8,318 bases of DNA from the NCBI GenBank assembly GCA_020851855.1, contig JADZBY010000391.1, positions 1-8,318 of the forward strand. Direction: 5' to 3'. Under the pieces are notes generated by a model that worked only from the letters and a program-made list of their open reading frames with translations, searched no databases and had not been told where the DNA came from. Both the position numbers and the translations under genes were made by a program. Below are positions 1 through 4,729 of this stretch, in pieces (within the stretch, counting starts at the first letter, position 1; every line of letters begins with the position of its first letter). This DNA is from Anaerolineae bacterium (GTDB lineage: Bacteria; Chloroflexota; Anaerolineae; Aggregatilineales; UBA2796).

Positions 1-116
1 CGCATACAGCGCGCCAGATTGTCCTTCGCATACTGAAACGCCGCGTTCAGTGCGGCGTCGGGCGTTTCCAGGACGCAGGTGTTGCGCAGCGCCGTAGGAC
101 GCGGCTGAGGGATCAT
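1..116 (-). CDS. Putative glycoside hydrolase (six-hairpin type), N-terminal fragment
   Basis: The minus strand opens with ATG at 116-114 and stays open for 38 codons to the window edge, so only the N-terminus is visible. A good ribosome binding site (AGAAGGA) lies about 9 bases upstream of the ATG. The peptide includes NTCVLETPDAALNAAFQYAK followed by DNLARCM. The pattern of a Thr-Pro-Asp turn followed by an amphipathic helix with Asn, Ala, Phe and Ala-Lys is typical of the first helix of (alpha/alpha)6-barrel glycosidases, such as amylo-alpha-1,6-glucosidase-like, GH63/MGH1-like or rhamnosidase-like proteins. No signal peptide is seen. The gene lies 86 bp downstream of the repressor gene in the same direction, so the two could be co-transcribed. 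The family is inferred from a short stretch only; the exact enzyme and substrate cannot be named. Confidence 0.6.
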   Translation of the reverse strand, partial: MIPQPRPTALRNTCVLETPDAALNAAFQYAKDNLARCM

Positions 117-139
117 GTGTGGTATCCTTCTTGATGTGA

Positions 140-154
140 GCCGCTTCAAGCGGC
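140..154. repeat. 7-1-7 inverted repeat upstream of the glycosidase gene
   Basis: GCCGCTT and AAGCGGC flank one central base, between the stop of the repressor gene and the ribosome binding site of the left-edge gene. As RNA it could form a 5-bp GC stem with a 5-base loop about 24 bases before the start codon. No T-run follows, so it does not look like an intrinsic terminator. It could be an operator for a dimeric regulator or a small structure between the two cistrons; the sequence alone does not decide. Confidence 0.4.
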
Positions 155-202
155 AAGCAGGCTGTCAAAACACGCCTTGATCGAATGGTCAGGCGCGTGG
201 TC

Positions 203-1213
203 TCAGGTACTCTGCCCCGGTGGACAGACAGAGGCGCGCACGACAAGCTCGGTCCTCAGAAGCGTGACTAGCGTGGGGCGTACCGGGTGTTCCAGACGAT
301 CCAGCAGGTGCTGGACTGCCAGCTCGCCCATCGCCATCTTATCGACCCGAACTGTCGTCAGCGCCGGGTTCACTTCCTTCGCCAGATCAATGTCGTCAAA
401 GCCAATGATCGACAGGTCATCGGGCAAAGATCGCCCCATATCTGTAGCGGCATTCATGGCCCCGATAGCGACATTATCATTGCAGGCGAAAAGGGCCGTA
501 ACCTGGGGCGCGCGCTCTAGCAGCCGCCGTGTGGCTTCGTAAACGGCTTCACGGATGAGCGGGCTGTCTTCGATGTATACATCCGCGATGCCATGCGCGG
601 CAAGCGCACGTTGATAACCCTCGCGTCGCTCCAGAACGCTGGCATAACCGGCTGGGTGGCTGCCTACGAGGCCGATGTGCTGGTGTCCCTGTTCGATAAG
701 ATACGAGATGGCCTGGTACGCGCCCTTCTGGCTTTCCGCCAGCACACTGTCATAGGCGAGCTGCGGCGCGTAGGCATCGACTAGCACGGCAGCATGTCCC
801 CACTTCTCCTGAATCTGCCGGATCGATTCCTCGGGGAATGGCCCTACGATGAGCAGCCCCATCAGTTGATTATCGAACATGAACGGCGGCCAGGACGTGT
901 CCAGGCTTTCCGCCTCTACACTGGCATACATCAGGTTGATCTTCTGGCGTTGGCATTCGCGTTCCGCCCCAGCAAAGACATAGGAGTAGAACGGATCGAT
1001 GGCGAAGTGGGCGTACCGGTCGCGCTTCATCAAGACGCCAATGCTCGTGGATGTCGTGCTCGGCGGCTGGTAGCCCAGATTGCGCGCCACTTCCAACACG
1101 CGCGCCCGCGTGGCCTCCGCGACTCCCGCCTTGTTGTTCAGGGCATGTGAAGCCGTGCCAACCGATACCCCAGCCAGTCTGGCAATATCTCGGATCGTCG
1201 CCTTCTCCACCAT
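203..1213 (-). CDS. LacI/GalR-family transcriptional regulator with short linker
   Basis: A 336-residue protein, the usual length for this family. Residues 6-25 form the LacI-type helix-turn-helix (TIRDIARLAGVSVGTASHAL), continuing to the LGYQP motif at 46-50. A periplasmic-binding-protein-like sensor domain starts near residue 58 (IGVLM). It ends with the family signatures FACNDNVAIGAM, SIIGFDDIDLA and PALTTVRVD. The recognition helix reads VGTAS where VSTVS is typical. The linker between GY and IGV is 9 residues (QPPSTTSTS) against 16 in LacI and PurR, and lacks the A-R-x-L hinge helix. The ATG at 1213-1211 is preceded by GAGGA 7-8 bases away. The gene is divergent from the transport operon, so it probably represses that operon and perhaps itself, with the transported sugar or a product as inducer (inference). 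Effector unknown. Confidence 0.93.
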   Translation of the reverse strand: MVEKATIRDIARLAGVSVGTASHALNNKAGVAEATRARVLEVARNLGYQPPSTTSTSIGVLMKRDRYAHFAIDPFYSYVFAGAERECQRQKINLMYASVEAESLDTSWPPFMFDNQLMGLLIVGPFPEESIRQIQEKWGHAAVLVDAYAPQLAYDSVLAESQKGAYQAISYLIEQGHQHIGLVGSHPAGYASVLERREGYQRALAAHGIADVYIEDSPLIREAVYEATRRLLERAPQVTALFACNDNVAIGAMNAATDMGRSLPDDLSIIGFDDIDLAKEVNPALTTVRVDKMAMGELAVQHLLDRLEHPVRPTLVTLLRTELVVRASVCPPGQST

Positions 1214-1232
1214 GAGATGTTCCTCAATGTAT

Positions 1233-1248
1233 CCGGCGGACGCGCCGG
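1233..1248 (-). repeat. GC hairpin in the repressor mRNA leader
   Basis: CCGGCG and CGCCGG flank a 4-base spacer (GACG on the plus strand), a perfect 6-4-6 inverted repeat. It falls between the predicted minus-strand -10 box (1258-1263) and the repressor ribosome binding site. It would therefore form in the 5' leader of the repressor mRNA if that promoter is correct. It may lower translation or stabilise the message. There is no T-run, so it is not a terminator. Confidence 0.45.
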
Positions 1249-1257
1249 TATATCAAG

Positions 1258-1286
1258 ATTAAACCACAGTCTCGATCAAAGGACAA
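1258..1286 (-). promoter_or_regulatory. Candidate promoter of the LacI-family gene
   Basis: On the minus strand, TTGTCC (1286-1281) and TTTAAT (1263-1258) are separated by exactly 17 bases. They match the sigma-70-type -35 and -10 consensus at 4/6 and 5/6 positions. Transcription would start near 1251, giving a leader of about 40 bases before the repressor ATG. This is a motif match only. Confidence 0.45.
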
Positions 1287-1292
1287 GGTGTG

Positions 1293-1308
1293 TTCATATG
1301 AATATTCA
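1293..1308. promoter_or_regulatory. Overlapping palindromes, candidate operator near the repressor promoter
   Basis: TTCATATGAATATTCA contains two overlapping perfect 10-bp palindromes: TTCATATGAA (1293-1302) and TGAATATTCA (1299-1308). The element sits just upstream of the predicted repressor -35 box. TGAATATTCA differs by one base from TGAACATTCA at 1441-1450 on the operon side. A matched pair of sites at both ends of a divergent region suggests one dimeric regulator binds both, most likely the adjacent LacI-family protein (inference). Confidence 0.45.
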
Positions 1309-1368
1309 GAGCGCCATTCATGTAAGCTGGCACATGCCACGGCGACGTTGTCCGGAGAATGAGTCAGT

Positions 1369-1378
1369 TGACATGTCA
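1369..1378. repeat. TGACATGTCA palindrome
   Basis: A perfect 10-bp palindrome in the middle of the divergent region. It overlaps the first of two TTGACA boxes (1368-1373 and 1401-1406). The surrounding GTTGACATGTC recurs with one change as GTTGACATCTC 33 bp downstream, close to three helical turns. It could be a binding site for a second regulator. No known operator is recognised. Confidence 0.3.
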
Positions 1379-1394
1379 TCATGCGTCGAAAGCA

Positions 1395-1402
1395 AACCGG
1401 TT
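1395..1402. promoter_or_regulatory. AACCGGTT, core-like LacI-family operator
   Basis: An 8-bp palindrome with a central CG and AA/TT flanks, which fits the inner core of many LacI-family operators (AAnCGnTT). It overlaps the start of TTGACA at 1401 and lies just upstream of the favoured -35 box. The outer positions do not match the usual TG...CA flanks. It competes with the TGAA/TTCA sites as the candidate operator. Confidence 0.3.
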
Positions 1403-1410
1403 GACATCTC

Positions 1411-1439
1411 TTGAGAAGTGCTGTACGCTGATTTATGAT
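1411..1439 (+). promoter_or_regulatory. Candidate promoter of the transport operon
   Basis: TTGAGA (1411-1416) and TATGAT (1434-1439) are separated by 17 bases, each matching the sigma-70-type consensus at 5/6. Transcription would start near 1446. An overlapping alternative is the perfect TTGACA at 1401-1406 with TACGCT at 1424-1429, also 17 bases apart but with a weaker -10. The candidate operators at 1441-1464 cover the predicted start site, the normal place for repression. Confidence 0.55.
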
Positions 1440-1440
1440 A

Positions 1441-1464
1441 TGAACATTCACTTGAACATGTTCA
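1441..1464. promoter_or_regulatory. Candidate operator over the operon start site
   Basis: Two sites are adjacent: TGAACATTCA (1441-1450, palindromic except for the two central bases) and the perfect 12-bp palindrome TGAACATGTTCA (1453-1464). TGAACA recurs as a direct repeat 12 bp apart. The element starts two bases after the predicted -10 box, so a bound protein would block transcription initiation. The same half-sites occur at 1293-1308. Binding by the neighbouring LacI-family protein is inferred. Confidence 0.5.
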
Positions 1465-1492
1465 GATTATGATAGCCGTTCCTGCTGAGAAA

Positions 1493-1522
1493 GGAAAACC
1501 CACACCCCACCTGCCGTTTTCC
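1493..1522 (+). repeat. 7-bp inverted repeat in the operon leader
   Basis: GGAAAAC (1493-1499) pairs with GTTTTCC (1516-1522) across a 16-base C-rich loop. It lies in the leader of about 125 bases between the predicted start site and the binding-protein gene. It may be a weak mRNA structure. No riboswitch class is recognised. Confidence 0.25.
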
Positions 1523-1572
1523 GACTTCGTCGCGTAATCCGCCTCGCATCCTCAACCGTTAGGAGAATAGAC

Positions 1573-2829
1573 ATGGCTAGGCGCACGCTCCGCTTTCTTT
1601 TCGTCCTATTCCTTACCGCCGGTATCCTAGGCACGGGTATCGCCCTCGCACAAGACAGCCCGGTCGAACTGGTCATGGCGAGCTGGCGCGTCGAAGATGC
1701 TGAAGCCTGGGACACGATCATCAATGCCTTTGAGGAGCAGTATCCTAACATCACCGTTCGCTTTGAGACCACCATCAACACCGAATATGCCAGCGTCTTG
1801 CAGGCAGCTTTCGAGGCCGGGACCGCTCCCGACCTGATCCACTGCTACCCCTTTGATCAGTTCCTCAGCTTCTACAACAAGGGCTTCCTGGCCGACATCA
1901 GCGATGTTCCGGGCATGGAGCACTTCAGCGACACCGCCCGTAGCGGCTGGGTGTCGGAAGATGGCAGCGCCGTGTACTGCGTGCCGATGGCGTCGGTGAT
2001 TCACGGCTTCTACTACAACGCCGACATGTTCGAGGAAAATGGCTGGGCCGTGCCGCAGACGATGGACGAGTTCCACGCCCTCGTACAGACCATCAAAGAT
2101 GCTGGAATCACCCCAATTGCGATGGGCACCAAGGACGGCTGGACGAACTACGTGCTCGGCTTGAACACCATCGGCGTGAACATGTGGGATGGCGAGAACG
2201 GGCGTCTGGCGCTCGTCGCGGGCGACGCGAAGCTGACGGACGCGCCGTACCTGTCCGCCTTTGAAGAACTCGCCTCGTGGAAAGACTACATGCCCGAAGG
2301 CCATGAGTCGATCACCTATTCGGACACCACGCAGTTGTTCCTGCTGGGCCGCGCCGCCATGTGGCCGACCGGCTCGTGGGAGATCAAGAACCTGCAGACC
2401 AATGCCGACTTCACGGTTGGGTTGTTCAAGAACCCGACGGTGGCAGGTGCGGACGGCTGCTGGATCTACGACTTCATCGACGCCGCTGTGGGCATGAATA
2501 CTGCCACCCAACACCCCGACGAAGCACGCACCTTCCTTGAATGGGTGACCACAGCGCAGTTTGCCGAGCTGTTCATGAACCAGCAGCCCGGCTTCTTCTC
2601 GCTGTCTGACCACGAGGTGTCGGTCGACAATGAGTTGGTGCAGGAATTCGTGAGCTGGCGCGGCGAGTGCAAGAGTTCGCTCCGCCTGCTCGACCAGTAC
2701 CTGTCGCGCGGCGATCCTTCGGTCGGTACAGAGTCGTTCCGCGTGCTGCCGACCATGATCCAGGGCGGGCTGACCCCGACGCAGGCTGCCGAAGAACTGC
2801 AATCGTACCTGTGGTATCCTGAGAAATAG
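1573..2829 (+). CDS. Sugar ABC transporter substrate-binding protein (family 1, CUT1 type)
   Basis: This 418-residue protein has the length and fold markers of the extracellular solute-binding protein family 1 (MalE/UgpB type). It captures an oligosaccharide outside the membrane and delivers it to the permeases encoded next. Residues 1-26 are a Sec signal peptide: a basic MARRTLR start, a hydrophobic core, and ALA before Q27 as the probable cleavage site. There is no Cys near that site, so this is not a standard lipoprotein. The mature start (VELVMASWRVEDAEAWDTII) is the classic first strand and helix, and GTAPDLIHCYPFDQFLSFY is the usual ligand-cleft region. Trp and Tyr are frequent, as expected for sugar stacking. 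AGGAG lies 7 bases before the ATG. It is the first gene of the operon and is followed by a 12-bp hairpin. Substrate inferred only from context (beta-linked oligosaccharide). Confidence 0.93.
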   Translation: MARRTLRFLFVLFLTAGILGTGIALAQDSPVELVMASWRVEDAEAWDTIINAFEEQYPNITVRFETTINTEYASVLQAAFEAGTAPDLIHCYPFDQFLSFYNKGFLADISDVPGMEHFSDTARSGWVSEDGSAVYCVPMASVIHGFYYNADMFEENGWAVPQTMDEFHALVQTIKDAGITPIAMGTKDGWTNYVLGLNTIGVNMWDGENGRLALVAGDAKLTDAPYLSAFEELASWKDYMPEGHESITYSDTTQLFLLGRAAMWPTGSWEIKNLQTNADFTVGLFKNPTVAGADGCWIYDFIDAAVGMNTATQHPDEARTFLEWVTTAQFAELFMNQQPGFFSLSDHEVSVDNELVQEFVSWRGECKSSLRLLDQYLSRGDPSVGTESFRVLPTMIQGGLTPTQAAEELQSYLWYPEK

Positions 2830-2846
2830 CCTTCGCCCATGCTCTG

Positions 2847-2876
2847 AAGAGGGAGTGGAGCAAACCACTCCCTCTT
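2847..2876 (+). terminator. 12-bp intercistronic hairpin after the binding-protein gene
   Basis: AAGAGGGAGTGG and CCACTCCCTCTT pair perfectly across a 6-base loop (AGCAAA), starting 17 bases after the stop codon. No clear T-run follows, so it is probably a leaky terminator or an RNA-stabilising structure rather than a full stop. Such hairpins between the binding-protein and permease genes are known, for example in malE-malF, and let the binding protein be made in excess of the membrane parts. That role is inferred here. Confidence 0.7.
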
Positions 2877-2883
2877 ATCTCCA

Positions 2884-2898
2884 CGTGATCCGATCACG
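2884..2898. repeat. Second inverted repeat before the permease gene
   Basis: CGTGATC and GATCACG flank a single base, a 7-1-7 near-palindrome beginning 7 bases after the large hairpin and ending 22 bases before the permease ATG. As RNA it can form a 6-bp stem with a 3-base loop. It could affect translation of the permease, add to mRNA stability, or bind a protein as DNA. Confidence 0.45.
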
Positions 2899-2920
2899 CC
2901 GCTAAAATGAAGTGAAAGCC

Positions 2921-3844
2921 ATGACCACAACGATCAGGCGCAGACCCCGCTACTATCTCCTGGTGTTCTTGCTGCCTGCGACCGTGCTGTACAGTGTTTT
3001 CCTGGCAATTCCGCTGCTCGACTCGCTGCGGCTGAGTCTGTTCCAGGAACAGGCGCAAGGGCCGGACATCTTCGTCGGCCTGAGCAACTTCCACACGCTG
3101 TTCACCGACCCGATCTGGAGCGGGCGCTTTGCGAACGCGCTCGGCAACAATATCAAGTTTTTCGCCGTGCACATCGTCGTGCAGATGCCGATCGCGATCT
3201 TGCTTGCAACCCTGCTCACATCCCGGCGCATACGTGGCGCGAACTTCTTCCGCACGGTGATCTTTGCGCCCTCGCTGCTCTCTTTCGTGATTGTCGGCTT
3301 TATCTGGCAATTGATGCTCAATCCGGTGTGGGGCATCGTCGATAACCTACTGCGCAGCATCGGGCTGGGGAGCGTGATCATGCCCTGGCTGGGCGATCCG
3401 CGCAGCGCGCTACTTGTTGTATCGCTCGTATCGTCATGGCAGTTCATGGGCCTAGGCGTGATGCTCTTCTCGGCAGCTCTGCTCAGTATCTCGAGCGAAT
3501 TGCTTGACGCGGCGATGGTGGACGGCGCGAACGGCTGGAGCATCTTCTGGCGCATCCGTTTCCCACTCATCCTGCCGACAGTGGGCCTCGTCTTCATGCT
3601 CACGTTCATCGGCCTGTTCAACGCCTTCGACATTGTGTACACGATGCAGGGGCAGATGGCCCCGCCCAATTTTGGGACGGACATCCTGGGCACGTTTTTC
3701 TACCGGACAGCCTTCGGCGCGGGCGCATTTTCCGTGCCGAACCCGATCATGGGCACGACAATTGCCACCGTCGTGTTCTTCATCATCCTGACAGGCGTGG
3801 CGATCTATCTCTTCTTCGTCCAGCGCCGCCTGGTGCGCGTGTAA
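2921..3844 (+). CDS. Sugar ABC transporter permease, MalF/UgpA-like
   Basis: A 307-residue inner-membrane permease of the CUT1 sugar importers, forming the channel with the MalG-like protein encoded next. Six hydrophobic segments are visible, roughly at residues 12-34, 80-100, 110-131, 164-190, 220-245 and 278-300. The ATPase-docking EAA loop is at about 193-219: ELLDAAMVDGA, then WRIRFPLILP, with the conserved Gly at 202. There is no long periplasmic insert, so it resembles the short MalF homologues of Gram-positive-type bacteria rather than E. coli MalF. The ATG at 2921 is preferred because AAGTGAAAG lies just before it. An in-frame GTG at 2912 would add three residues but has no ribosome binding site. 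The downstream permease follows after 22 bp. No ATPase gene is present in the window. Confidence 0.92.
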   Translation: MTTTIRRRPRYYLLVFLLPATVLYSVFLAIPLLDSLRLSLFQEQAQGPDIFVGLSNFHTLFTDPIWSGRFANALGNNIKFFAVHIVVQMPIAILLATLLTSRRIRGANFFRTVIFAPSLLSFVIVGFIWQLMLNPVWGIVDNLLRSIGLGSVIMPWLGDPRSALLVVSLVSSWQFMGLGVMLFSAALLSISSELLDAAMVDGANGWSIFWRIRFPLILPTVGLVFMLTFIGLFNAFDIVYTMQGQMAPPNFGTDILGTFFYRTAFGAGAFSVPNPIMGTTIATVVFFIILTGVAIYLFFVQRRLVRV

Positions 3845-3866
3845 TCACAGAGAGGCATAGCCAGAC

Positions 3867-4712
3867 ATGACGCTCGGACGAACCCGATTCCGCATTCCCT
3901 TCGAGTCGACGCTGATTTACCTGATCCTGGGCGTCTATTCGCTCATCTCCATCTTCCCGATGGCGCTCATCCTGCTCAATTCGTTCAAGGCCAAGTCGGA
4001 CATCTTCCGCTCGCCTTATTCGTTTCCGAACCCGATCAACTTCGTGGGCTACACGGATGTGTTCAGGCGGGGCAACATCGCGCTCTATTTCGGCAACAGC
4101 CTGATCGTCACGCTCTCGGCGCTGGTTCTGATCGTGCTGCTCGCCTCAATGGTCGCCTATGCGCTGTCCGAGTTCCGGTTCTTCGGCAACCGCCTGCTGA
4201 CGATCTATTTCACGGTCGGGCTGATGATCCCGCTGCGGCTGGCGACTGTCAGCCTCGTGCGCGTGGTGAAGTTGTTCGGCCTGCACGGCAGTCTGTGGGC
4301 GCTCATTCTGATTTACACGGTAAGCGGCCTGCCGATGGCCATCCTGATTCTGACGCTCTTCATGCGCGAGGTGCCTGCCGAAATGAAAGATGCGGCGCGC
4401 ATCGACGGAGCCAGCGAATACCTGATACTCGCCCGCGTGATCATCCCACTGGTGCGCCCAGCGATTGCGACGGTCGTCGTCTTCGTCATGATCCCGATCT
4501 GGAATGACCTGTGGTGGCCGCTCGTGCTCGCGCCGGGCGAGCCGGTACGCACGCTGACGCTGGGCATCTCGTCGTTCGTGGGGCAGTTCCAGACGAACTG
4601 GTCGGCGCTGCTGGCGGCGCTGTCGCTGTCGATGATCCCGGTGCTGCTCATCTACGTGCTCTTCTCACGACAACTGATTCGCGGCCTGAACGACGGGGCG
4701 GTCAAGCTGTAG
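3867..4712 (+). CDS. Sugar ABC transporter permease, MalG/UgpE-like
   Basis: A 281-residue partner permease of the CUT1 family, with the typical length. Hydrophobic segments lie roughly at residues 14-36, 72-97, 108-130, 140-163, 196-217 and 250-272. The EAA loop at about 172-199 (EMKDAARIDGASEYLILAR followed by VIIPLVRP) is close to consensus, with the conserved Gly at 181. The N-terminal pattern of hydrophobic segment, LLNSFKAKSDIF and an FPNP turn is characteristic of MalG-type proteins. AGAGAGG lies about 12 bases before the ATG. The glycosidase gene begins 17 bp after the stop, so translation of the whole run is tightly packed. Confidence 0.93.
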   Translation: MTLGRTRFRIPFESTLIYLILGVYSLISIFPMALILLNSFKAKSDIFRSPYSFPNPINFVGYTDVFRRGNIALYFGNSLIVTLSALVLIVLLASMVAYALSEFRFFGNRLLTIYFTVGLMIPLRLATVSLVRVVKLFGLHGSLWALILIYTVSGLPMAILILTLFMREVPAEMKDAARIDGASEYLILARVIIPLVRPAIATVVVFVMIPIWNDLWWPLVLAPGEPVRTLTLGISSFVGQFQTNWSALLAALSLSMIPVLLIYVLFSRQLIRGLNDGAVKL

Positions 4713-4729
4713 TCACCAACACACCTGGA

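Larger units (their letters stand above)
1214..1572. other. Divergent intergenic control region
   Basis: This 359-bp gap separates the repressor (minus) from the binding-protein gene (plus). It is visibly richer in A and T than the flanking genes. It contains a candidate promoter in each direction, at least five short perfect or near-perfect palindromes, two consensus TTGACA boxes 33 bp apart, and a leader of about 125 bases before the binding-protein ATG. Short open frames here have poor codon use and no ribosome binding sites, so no gene is called. Confidence 0.85.

Noticed and set aside
177..1150. Several plus-strand frames opposite the LacI-family gene
   Set aside because: They have no start signals or recognisable domains and are fully covered by the regulator on the minus strand.
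1468..1473. A second -10 box (TATGAT) downstream of the operator
   Set aside because: It repeats the box at 1434-1439 exactly, but no acceptable -35 hexamer lies 16-18 bases upstream.
1214..1572. A riboswitch or small RNA in the divergent region
   Set aside because: Only short simple inverted repeats are visible, and I recognise no conserved riboswitch or sRNA architecture.
1627..2868. A 413-codon open frame antisense to the binding-protein gene
   Set aside because: It mirrors the codon bias of the real gene. The peptide is rich in His, Arg and Val with no recognisable domain, while the plus strand has a signal peptide, a ribosome binding site and family motifs.
2847..2876. A complete intrinsic terminator ending the binding-protein transcript
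   Set aside because: The stem is strong, but no run of T follows it and the next gene is an obligate partner in the same direction. I keep it as a leaky or stabilising hairpin.
4511..4729. 73-codon N-terminal extension of the GH2 frame into the MalG-like gene
   Set aside because: The extension overlaps a conserved permease in another frame and is low-complexity Ala/Arg/Gly. The GH2 jelly-roll domain begins naturally at the ATG at 4730.
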